A stretch of 10,785 nt of DNA. Origin: an uncultured Burkholderiaceae bacterium. Its GTDB lineage: Bacteria; Pseudomonadota; Gammaproteobacteria; Burkholderiales; Burkholderiaceae_C. Below the pieces are notes generated by a model, which was not told the DNA's origin, did not search any database, and saw nothing but the letters and a program-made list of their open reading frames with translations. The stretch is from positions 1-10,785 of the forward strand of contig CALIDR010000321.1 in NCBI GenBank assembly GCA_938022295.1, written 5' to 3'. Positions 1 to 5,680 of this stretch are shown piece after piece; the stretch's first letter is position 1, and each line of letters opens with the position of its first letter. The position numbers and the translations under genes were made by a program.

Positions 1-1002
1 GCTGCCGACCTGACGCTTTGCACCTACCTGCTGCAGATGCGCGAGCTGTTCCGCTGGGAGCAGGGCCTGGCGCTGGGAGCCCCCCTGCCGCGCGACGCGG
101 TGGGCGCGTGGATCGCGCACCGCGAGCGCGAGTGGGAACGGCTCGAAGGCACCGACTTCGTCGCGCTGCCGCTGCCCGCCGCGCCGGACCTCGACCCGTT
201 CGACGTCGACGCCGCCGCCGCGCCGCTCGCGGCGCTCGGGCTGGCGTACGGCGCCGGGCTCGCCGGGCGCGAGCGCCCGGGTTTCTTCCTCGCCGAACTG
301 ATCGAGCGGCGCGAGCTCGACGACGGCGTCACGGTGCTCGTGTGCGGGCGCGAACACGCGCGCGGGCTGTTCGCGCCGCCGGCGGCGCTGCTCGGGTCCA
401 CGATCGTGCTGCGGCGCGAGTCGTTCGCGCGCTGGATGTGGGAGAAGTTCGAGGCCTTCGCGCTGCGGCGCGCCGACGGCGCGTTCAAGGCCGTGGTCGA
501 CGCCTACGGGCTCGACGCCGACTTCCACGCCGGCCTGCCGCGGCTGCTCGACGAGCAGGTCGAGACGCTCGTGCTGCACGAGATCGGCGAGCACCGCGCC
601 GCCCGCCGGCTCGAGCCCGGCTGGGCGGCGATGCGACTGGCGCTGACCGACCGCCGCACCGACCTGCTCGTGCGCGCGGTGCGCGACCTCGTCGCCGACC
701 TCGGCACGACGCTGCCGACGCTGCTCGCGCGCGGCGACGCCACCGCGCTGCACTTCTGGTTCTCCACGTTCGACGGCCACCGCTCGCTGCTGTGCCCGGC
801 GCTGGCCGCGGGCTACGAGCGGTGGCGGCGCACCGGCGACGCAGGGCCGCTGCGCGCGGCCGTCGAACGCGGGTACGCCCACTTCGAGGCACTGGCGCAC
901 GAGGTGCTCGCGCTGCACGCCGCGCGCGGCGACGACGCGGCACCGGCGATCGGCGAACTGCTGTCGGGCCCGCGCGCCGTCTGCGCCGACTGCGGCGCCT
1001 GA
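1..1002 (+). CDS. Sfum_1244-like conserved protein, 5' end missing
   Basis: The reading frame is open from the first base, and the first Met codon (nt 37) sits inside continuous coding sequence, so the true start probably lies before the window; 333 codons are visible. The protein is soluble-looking, with no signal peptide or membrane segment in the visible part. It has a conserved-looking HEIGEH stretch (codons 193-198), an aromatic patch LHFWFSTFDGH (about 250-260) and a C-terminal CADCGA with a CxxC pair. From memory it resembles the family named after Sfum_1244 of Syntrophobacter, whose function is not established. It converges with the yeeE-dsrE2-tusA operon, 43 nt apart, so an association with sulfur metabolism is possible but is only inferred from neighbourhood. 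HEIGEH could be a metal site, but the rest of a known peptidase motif is not seen. The family assignment is tentative; the coding call is firm. Confidence 0.8.
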   Translation, partial: AADLTLCTYLLQMRELFRWEQGLALGAPLPRDAVGAWIAHREREWERLEGTDFVALPLPAAPDLDPFDVDAAAAPLAALGLAYGAGLAGRERPGFFLAELIERRELDDGVTVLVCGREHARGLFAPPAALLGSTIVLRRESFARWMWEKFEAFALRRADGAFKAVVDAYGLDADFHAGLPRLLDEQVETLVLHEIGEHRAARRLEPGWAAMRLALTDRRTDLLVRAVRDLVADLGTTLPTLLARGDATALHFWFSTFDGHRSLLCPALAAGYERWRRTGDAGPLRAAVERGYAHFEALAHEVLALHAARGDDAAPAIGELLSGPRAVCADCGA

Positions 1003-1042
1003 GCGCCGCGGCGGCGCTGCCGCGCGAGCGTCGAGCGCGCGG
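1002..1042. terminator. Possible hairpin pair between convergent genes
   Basis: The 43-nt gap between the two convergent genes is almost entirely self-complementary. A 7-bp stem with a 3-nt loop spans 1002-1018 (AGCGCCG / CGGCGCT), and a second GC stem (CGCGCG / CGCGCG) spans about 1021-1041. No T-tract follows on either strand, so this is not a classical intrinsic terminator. It may still stop or stabilise both converging transcripts. Confidence 0.3.
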
Positions 1043-1045
1043 CCG

Positions 1046-2164
1046 TCAGTCGCGCTCGGCGCGCCAGGTGATGTACTTCAGCGTCGCCGCCGAGCCGGCG
1101 ATGATGCCGGCCAGCGCGAGGAACGAGCCGATCGCCAGCGTCGACACGCCGGCGAGGCCCTGGCCGACGGTGCAGCCCATCGCGGTGACGCCGCCGAAGC
1201 CCATCAGGATCGCGCCGACCAGCTGGTTGCGCAGGTCGTCGAACGACGCGAAGCCCTCCCAGCGGAACGTCTTCGCCTTCAGCGCCCACGCCAGCGAGCC
1301 GAGCACGACGCCGAGCGCCGTCGCGATGCCGAACGTCACGCGCAGCGACTTGTCGGTCCACAGCATCAGCAGCTCGAGCCCGAACGCCGTCGGCGCGACG
1401 AAGCTCATCGACTCGAGCGTGCGCGTGTTGGTGGCGAAGTACACCTCCTCCAGCGTCTCGGGGTTCTCGCCGAAGCCGAGGTGGCCGGTGAGGTACCAGC
1501 CGGCCGCGACGATCGCCCCGATCACGATGCCGGCCGTCCACTGCGTCGCGTTGGCGCGGAAGCGCTTGTCCTTGAACACGAACGCGACCAGCGCCAGGCC
1601 CACGATCCACAGCGTGGCCATCAGCGCGGTGCCGGTGTCCAGGCCGGCGGCGCGGCCGACCACGGTGGCCAGGCTCTGGTCGGGCAGGCCCATCTTGCCG
1701 AGGTCGACCGACACCGGGTCGAGGAAGCTCGAGCGCCACTGGCCGAACAGCCCCTTGAGCGTCATGTACGCCGAGATGCCGAGGAACGTCAGCACGACGA
1801 GCGCGCGCAGGCTGCCGCCGCCGACGCGGATCAGGTTCTTGTTCGCGCAGCCGCCGGCCAGCGACATGCCCACCCCGAACAGCACGCCGCCGAGCAGCAG
1901 CGACAGCCAGTTCAGCGACGGGCGCTGGTAGATCGACTTCGTCAGGTCGACCAGCCCGGCGTGGAACAGCAGGTTGGCGCCGATGATCGCGACCGCGATC
2001 GCGAGCAGCCACATCCGCATGCGCCCCCAGTGGCCCATGTTGACGACGTCGGAGACCGCGCCCATCGTGCAGAAGTTCGCGCGGTTGGCGACCACGCCGA
2101 ACACGAAGCCGAGCGCCAGCCCGCCCCCGACGACGAGGCTGCTCAGGTCGCGTGCCTCTTCCAT
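1046..2164 (-). CDS. YeeE/YedE family (TsuA-like) sulfur compound transporter
   Basis: This 372-residue polytopic inner-membrane protein has about nine to ten hydrophobic segments. The internal repeat typical of the family shows as two related halves, with FCTMGAVSD near the N-terminus and AMGCTVGQG near the C-terminus. Three cysteines, C32, C106 (GGCANKN) and C331 (GCTVGQG), match the spacing of the three conserved cysteines that carry thiosulfate through TsuA/YeeE of Spirochaeta thermophila. The likely role is import of thiosulfate or a related sulfur compound. The ATG at 2164 is supported by an AAAGGA ribosome site about 8 nt upstream. It is the last gene of a tusA-dsrE2-yeeE operon, 28 nt after dsrE2. 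TsuA pairs with a TusA-like protein (TsuB/YeeD), and this operon supplies one. The substrate is inferred; the family is clear. Confidence 0.9.
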   Translation of the reverse strand: MEEARDLSSLVVGGGLALGFVFGVVANRANFCTMGAVSDVVNMGHWGRMRMWLLAIAVAIIGANLLFHAGLVDLTKSIYQRPSLNWLSLLLGGVLFGVGMSLAGGCANKNLIRVGGGSLRALVVLTFLGISAYMTLKGLFGQWRSSFLDPVSVDLGKMGLPDQSLATVVGRAAGLDTGTALMATLWIVGLALVAFVFKDKRFRANATQWTAGIVIGAIVAAGWYLTGHLGFGENPETLEEVYFATNTRTLESMSFVAPTAFGLELLMLWTDKSLRVTFGIATALGVVLGSLAWALKAKTFRWEGFASFDDLRNQLVGAILMGFGGVTAMGCTVGQGLAGVSTLAIGSFLALAGIIAGSAATLKYITWRAERD

Positions 2165-2192
2165 CGCTGCGTCCTTTCGCTGCGGTATGCGC

Positions 2193-2663
2193 TCAGATGT
2201 ACAGGCAGACGTCGGACTCGCCGGCGAACTTCATGAACATCGCCGCGCCGCCGTACTCGATGCCGTCGATGAAGTCGCTCTTGCTGAACTCGAACAGGTC
2301 CACCGTCATCTGGCAGGCGATGAACTTGACGTCGGCCTCGATGCACAGCGAGCGCAGCTCCTCGAGCGACGCGACGCCCTTGGACTTCATCTTGTTCTTC
2401 ATCATCATCGTCGCCACCGACTCCATGCCCGGCAGCACCTGCACGAGCACCGGCATCGGCACCGGCATCGGCATCGCGGGGTTGGCCAGCGGGCTGATCT
2501 TGATGCCGCTCAGGTCCTTGCGCAGCAGCTGCAACCCGTAGAACGTGAAGAAGATCTGCACGTCCCAGCCGAGCGAGGCGGCGGTGGACGAGAGGATCAG
2601 CGGCGGGTACGCCCAGTCGAGCGTGCCCTTGGTGGCGATGATCGCCATCTTCTTGGTGGCCAT
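2193..2663 (-). CDS. dsrE2: DsrE2-type DsrE/DsrF-like sulfur carrier protein
   Basis: This 156-residue protein belongs to the DsrE superfamily, DsrE2 branch. The N-terminus MATKKMAIIATKG leads into the Rossmann-like fold. A Met/Pro-rich middle (residues 62-92: PAMPMPVPMP, then MMMKNKMK) is followed by the candidate sulfur-binding cysteines C107 and C117, ten residues apart (C-x9-C; ACQMTVDLFEF), and a further C153 near the end. Members bind and relay sulfane sulfur in the cytoplasm, often on the membrane face, and are usually encoded with tusA and a rhodanese; no rhodanese gene is visible here. The ATG at 2663 is preceded by CCGGAG at good spacing. It sits between tusA (88 nt upstream) and yeeE (28 nt downstream), so it probably passes sulfur between TusA and other carriers. 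13 of 156 residues are Met, which appears typical of the subgroup. Confidence 0.9.
   Translation of the reverse strand: MATKKMAIIATKGTLDWAYPPLILSSTAASLGWDVQIFFTFYGLQLLRKDLSGIKISPLANPAMPMPVPMPVLVQVLPGMESVATMMMKNKMKSKGVASLEELRSLCIEADVKFIACQMTVDLFEFSKSDFIDGIEYGGAAMFMKFAGESDVCLYI
2448..2471. repeat. 12-nt tandem repeat inside dsrE2
   Basis: The unit CACCGGCATCGG occurs twice head to tail, followed by a partial third copy (CATCG). It encodes part of the alternating Pro-Met/Pro-Val run of DsrE2. The length is a multiple of three, so copy-number change would alter the loop length without a frameshift. Confidence 0.8.
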
Positions 2664-2709
2664 CGGTGCTCCGGTTGCGGCTCAGGGAAGGGTCGGACGA
2701 ACGCCGCCC

Positions 2710-2730
2710 GGCCGCGCGCGGCGCGCGGCC
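2710..2730. other. GC-rich perfect palindrome between tusA and dsrE2
   Basis: GGCCGCGCGC and GCGCGCGGCC flank a single central G. As RNA this folds into a 9-bp all-GC stem with a 3-nt loop. It lies 21 nt after the tusA stop and 46 nt before the dsrE2 start, in the only long gap of the operon. No T-tract follows on the minus strand. It could act as a 3' stabiliser or partial terminator that makes tusA mRNA more abundant than the rest; that role is inference. Confidence 0.5.
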
Positions 2731-2751
2731 ATCGGTGTCACGGCAGGGGCC

Positions 2752-2979
2752 TCAGGCCTTGCGCAGGAAGAAGACGTACTTGCCGCCTTCCTCGCTCGAC
2801 GACAGCAGGGCGTTGCCCGTCTGCTCGGCGAAGGCGGCCATGTCGCACACCGAGCCGGGGTCGGTGGCGACGACGCGCAGCACCTGGCCCGAGGCCATGT
2901 CGGCGAGCGACTTCTTCGTCTTGACGATTGGCAACGGGCAGGCGAGGCCCGAGGCGTCGAATTCCTTGTCGAAGTTCAT
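2752..2979 (-). CDS. tusA: TusA family sulfurtransferase / sulfur carrier
   Basis: This 75-residue protein matches the length of TusA/SirA/YeeD proteins. The hallmark CPxP motif is at C14 (GLACPLPIVK), where Cys carries a persulfide; the downstream pattern GQVLRVVATDPGSVCDMAAF is also typical. The second half ends in a beta strand, KYVFFLRKA. The ATG at 2979 was chosen over the upstream in-frame Met at 3057 because GGAG lies 7 nt before it and homology begins there. It is the first gene of the tusA-dsrE2-yeeE operon. In E. coli TusA feeds tRNA thiolation, but the neighbours point instead to sulfur oxidation or thiosulfate assimilation. It may serve as the TsuB-like partner of the YeeE transporter. 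Confidence 0.93.
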   Translation of the reverse strand: MNFDKEFDASGLACPLPIVKTKKSLADMASGQVLRVVATDPGSVCDMAAFAEQTGNALLSSSEEGGKYVFFLRKA

Positions 2980-3202
2980 GCGTTTGTCTCCGTGCGTCGC
3001 CCTGCGGGCCGTGTCGTCGGCGGCGCCCGCAGGCCGCCACGGCGTGGCGGACGCCACTGCGCCAGCATGCCGCTATTACGTGCGAGCCCTGCCGTGGCGT
3101 CTATTACCGCCATGGGGGAGCGGCCGATAGCCCACATGGGTAGGAGGGGAAAACGCCGCATCGGCCGCCCGCAGCGGGCGCGCCGGCACGCGGCGCGGGG
3201 GT
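2980..3202 (-). promoter_or_regulatory. Leader and promoter region of the tusA operon
   Basis: This 223-nt gap separates the ssb stop from the tusA start, both on the minus strand, and contains no convincing gene. On the minus strand it carries GTAATAG twice (complement of 3073-3079 and 3101-3107), 28 nt apart, each followed by a similar CGNCANG-like stretch. That arrangement would fit operator half-sites or a repeated regulator site, but no known operator was recognised. A clear -35/-10 pair could not be identified. Confidence 0.4.
3150..3180 (-). terminator. ssb: Candidate ssb terminator
   Basis: On the minus strand downstream of ssb, the stem CGCCCG/CGGGCG (3166-3180, 3-nt loop) is followed by a small GCCG-ATG-CGGC stem and then GTTTT (complement of 3150-3153). 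The order, hairpin then short T-run, fits a weak intrinsic terminator separating ssb from the tusA operon. The T-run is only four bases. Confidence 0.4.
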
Positions 3203-3679
3203 TCAGAACGGGATGTCGTCGTCCATGTCGTCGAAGCCGGTCGACGACTTCTGCGGCGCGGGCTTCGAAGGCGCCGGACGCGCCGCCAGGGCGCTGCGCG
3301 CCGGCGCGCCGCTGCCGCCCGCATCGTCGGCGCCGGCCATTCCCTCGCGGCCGCCGAGCAGTTGCATCGTCTCGGCGACGATCTCGGTCGTGTAGCGGTC
3401 GTTGCCGTCCTTGTCCTGCCACTTGCGCGTCTTCAGCCGCCCCTCGATGTAGACCGGGCGGCCCTTGCGCAGGTATTCGCCGGCGATCTCGGCCTGGCGG
3501 TCGTAGAGCACGACGGAGTGCCACTCGGTCTCTTCCTGGCGCTCGCCGGAGTCGCGGTTCTTCCACTGGCGCGTCGTCGCCAGCCGCAGGTTGCACACGG
3601 CCGCCCCGCTGGGCGTGTAGCGCACCTCCGGATCCTTGCCGAGGTTGCCGATCAGGATGACTTTGTTGACGCTGGCCAT
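3203..3679 (-). CDS. ssb: Single-stranded DNA-binding protein
   Basis: This 158-residue SSB coats single-stranded DNA in replication, recombination and repair, normally as a tetramer. The OB-fold spans about residues 1-110, starting MASVNKVILIGNLGKDPEVR, with tryptophans W39, W53 and W87 at the positions of E. coli W40, W54 and W88. A Gly/Ala/Pro/Ser-rich linker (111-148) leads to the acidic tip DDDIPF, the docking peptide for partners such as RecQ, PriA and exonuclease I. The start at 3679 has GGAG about 7 nt upstream and is the family start; the longer open frame to 3805 adds only Arg-rich shadow sequence that runs into the neighbouring gene. It diverges from the ClC gene. A recQ gene lies 2 kb away, but no operon link exists. 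Confidence 0.96.
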   Translation of the reverse strand: MASVNKVILIGNLGKDPEVRYTPSGAAVCNLRLATTRQWKNRDSGERQEETEWHSVVLYDRQAEIAGEYLRKGRPVYIEGRLKTRKWQDKDGNDRYTTEIVAETMQLLGGREGMAGADDAGGSGAPARSALAARPAPSKPAPQKSSTGFDDMDDDIPF

Positions 3680-3774
3680 GGGCGGTCTCCGGCGGGTCGG
3701 GGCGGTTGAAGGCGGTGCGATCGATTGTGCCGCAGCGTGCCGGCGGCGCCGGCCCCTGCTAAGGTGGGAGGGCG
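3680..3774. promoter_or_regulatory. Divergent promoter region for ssb and the ClC gene
   Basis: The 95-nt gap between two divergent starts must hold at least one promoter for each. On the minus strand CACAAT (complement of 3724-3729) about 45 nt before ssb is a plausible -10 box, but no good -35 was seen. On the plus strand GGTGGGAGG directly before the ATG at 3775 is a strong ribosome site for the ClC gene. Confidence 0.45.
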
Positions 3775-5181
3775 ATGACAGACCGCCCGCCCGACGAGCG
3801 TCCACCGGCTGGCCCCCCGGCCTTCGGGCCGCCGCCGGATTTCTGGCGCAACGTGCGGCAGGAGATCGTCGCCGGCCGGCAGTGGGTCGACCGTGCCGTC
3901 GTGTTCGCCTACGCGGTGGCCACCGGGCTCGTCGTCGTCGGCTTCACGCTGCTTTCGGAGGCGGCGAGCGAACTGCACGCCCACGGCCGCAGCGCCGACG
4001 GCTGGTTCGGCCACTGGGGCCCGTGGCTGGCGCTGGTCTGGACGCCGGCGCTGACGGTGGCGGTGCTGTGGCTGACGCGGCGCATTGCGCCGGCGGCGAT
4101 GGGCTCGGGCATCCCGCAGGTCATCGCCGCGCTCGGCGACGACGTCGACGAACGCCGGCGCGGCGCGCTGGTGTCGCTGCGCGTGTCGCTGCACAAGATC
4201 TGGCTCGTCTCGGCCGGCCTGCTGGCGGGGTTGTCGATCGGGCGCGAGGGGCCGACGGTGCAGGTCGGCGCCGGCGTGATGCTGCACGCGCGGCGCTGGC
4301 TGTCGCCCTCGGCCGGCATCGACGCCCACGACCTGATGGTGGCCGGTGCGGCGGCCGGCATCGCGGCGGCGTTCAACACGCCGCTGGGCGGCATCATCTT
4401 CGCGCTCGAGCAGCTGTCGCGGCGGCGCCACCTGACGCACAGCGCGCTCGTGATCGTCAGCATCGTCACCGCCGGCCTGGTCGCGGTGGCGTACTTCGGC
4501 AACATCACGTACTTCGGGCGGCTGGCGGTGCAGCAGCTCGACTGGGGGCTGTTCGGCCCCGGGCTGCTCGTGGCCCTCGTCGCGGGGCTCGCCGGCGGAC
4601 TGTTCTCGCGCCTCGTCGTCGTCTCGATGCAGGGCCTGCCCGACCGATTCAGCCGCTGGCGGCGCGAGCACCCGCTGCGGTTCGCCGCCGGCTGCGCGTT
4701 CGGCGTGGCGCTGATCGGGCTGGTCACCAACGGCGCCACGGCCGGCGCGGGCGCGGCAACGACACGCGGGCTGCTGGAGGGGCAGTCCGACCTGCCGGCC
4801 GTCTACACGCTGCTCAAGTTCGTCGCCACGTGGCTGTCGGCGTGGACCGGCGTGCCGGCCGGGGTGTTCGCGCCGTCGCTGGCGATCGGCGCCGGCATCG
4901 GCCACGACATCGCGCTGCTCACCGGCGTGAGTGCCGAGCGCGCGATCCCGCTGATCGCGCTCGGCATGGTCGGCTTCCTCGCCGCGACGACGCAGGGGCC
5001 GATCACGGCGTTCATCATCGTGATGGAGATGGTCGCTGGCCACGCGATGGTGCTCAGCCTGATGGCCACCGCGCTGCTGGCCAGCGGCGTCGCGCGCCTG
5101 CTGACGCGGCCGCTGTACCTCGAGCTCGCGGCGCTGCTGCTGCCGCCGCGCACGGGGGGTCAGGGTTCGCCGTCCCAATAG
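3775..5181 (+). CDS. ClC-family chloride channel/transporter, no CBS domains
   Basis: This 468-residue inner-membrane protein has the three ClC selectivity signatures: GSGIP (110-114, central Ser111), GREGP (156-160, gating Glu158) and GVFAP (363-367). The central pore tyrosine is kept in RPLY (Tyr448, matching E. coli Y445). Segment 188-213 aligns without gaps to the E. coli exchanger and shows Glu212-Gln213 where E. coli has E202-E203, so the inner proton glutamate is replaced by Gln. That change in E. coli ClC-ec1 abolishes proton coupling, so this protein may conduct Cl- with little or no H+ exchange. The chloride-type GREGP, rather than a fluoride-type motif, argues for Cl-. There are no C-terminal CBS domains. 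A strong ribosome site GGGAGG precedes the ATG. The 3' end overlaps the convergent cupin gene by 22 nt. Confidence 0.93.
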   Translation: MTDRPPDERPPAGPPAFGPPPDFWRNVRQEIVAGRQWVDRAVVFAYAVATGLVVVGFTLLSEAASELHAHGRSADGWFGHWGPWLALVWTPALTVAVLWLTRRIAPAAMGSGIPQVIAALGDDVDERRRGALVSLRVSLHKIWLVSAGLLAGLSIGREGPTVQVGAGVMLHARRWLSPSAGIDAHDLMVAGAAAGIAAAFNTPLGGIIFALEQLSRRRHLTHSALVIVSIVTAGLVAVAYFGNITYFGRLAVQQLDWGLFGPGLLVALVAGLAGGLFSRLVVVSMQGLPDRFSRWRREHPLRFAAGCAFGVALIGLVTNGATAGAGAATTRGLLEGQSDLPAVYTLLKFVATWLSAWTGVPAGVFAPSLAIGAGIGHDIALLTGVSAERAIPLIALGMVGFLAATTQGPITAFIIVMEMVAGHAMVLSLMATALLASGVARLLTRPLYLELAALLLPPRTGGQGSPSQ

Positions 5182-5645
5182 TCGAGGTTCGCCTCGGGGC
5201 GCTGGATCAGTCGGTGGCCCTGGGCGTACGCGGCGACCTTGCCCGAGTCGGGGTAGACGCAGACTTCGGGCTGCTCCTGGGTGCTGATCGACAGGTACCG
5301 CAGCGGACGCTGCGACGGGTTGATCAGCTGGTGCGGGTACTCGGGCCCGGGCGGCACGAAGATCACGTCGCCGCGGCGCACCGGCAGCAGTTCGCCGGCC
5401 ACCCGCAGCGTGCCCTCGCCGTCGAGGATCACGAACATCTCCTCCTGCGCCAGGCGGCCGTGGTGAGGGCCGCCGCGCTGGCCGGGTTCGAGCACGTCGA
5501 AGCCGGCACCGAGCTTGCGCGCGGCAGTGCCGTCGGACACGCCACCGCAGCGCGTGTCGTACAGCGGCTCGCGCTGCTGGCGCTGCAGCTCGACCTCGTC
5601 GACGTTGCGGATCAGGCGCGAGCGCAAGGCGGCGGCATCGCTCAT
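5160..5645 (-). CDS. Small single-domain cupin protein
   Basis: This 161-residue protein has one cupin barrel. Motif 1 region: GGPHHGRLAQEEMFVILDGEG (about residues 58-78); motif 2 region: GDVIFVPPGPEYPHQLIN (92-109, His105). The usual metal ligands are HxH, Glu and a distal His. Here H62 fits the first, E68/E69 and H105 fit the others, but the second His position is Arg64, so metal binding may be altered. A conserved tail YPDSGKV follows (131-137). Substrate and reaction are unknown; candidates include sugar or small-molecule binding or dioxygenase-like activity. The start at 5645 (MSDAAALRS) is preferred by homology style, though its ribosome site is poor; an alternative ATG at 5687 has AGGCG just upstream and adds 14 residues. 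It is divergent from recQ and tail-overlaps the ClC gene. Confidence 0.82.
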   Translation of the reverse strand: MSDAAALRSRLIRNVDEVELQRQQREPLYDTRCGGVSDGTAARKLGAGFDVLEPGQRGGPHHGRLAQEEMFVILDGEGTLRVAGELLPVRRGDVIFVPPGPEYPHQLINPSQRPLRYLSISTQEQPEVCVYPDSGKVAAYAQGHRLIQRPEANLDYWDGEP

Positions 5646-5680
5646 CGGTGGGCTGCGGCAGTGGGCGGCAAGCCCGTAAC
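5646..5680. promoter_or_regulatory. Very short divergent gap between cupin gene and recQ
   Basis: Only 35 nt separate the chosen starts, too little for two independent full promoters. Promoter elements for each gene must extend into the other's coding region or starts must be leaderless or further in. No convincing -35/-10 pair was seen. Confidence 0.35.

Noticed and set aside
577..594. HEIGEH as a zinc peptidase active site
   Set aside because: It is neither HExxH nor HxxEH, and no third-ligand pattern was recognised, so a peptidase call is not supported.
3680..3805. Longer N-terminus for SSB
   Set aside because: The extension is Arg-rich, runs into the divergent ClC gene, and the conserved SSB start with a good ribosome site is at 3679.
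5032..5060. His423 of the ClC protein as a lost pore tyrosine
   Set aside because: Counting from E. coli E414 shows that the pore tyrosine Y445 aligns with Tyr448 in RPLY, which is kept; His423 matches a different, variable residue.
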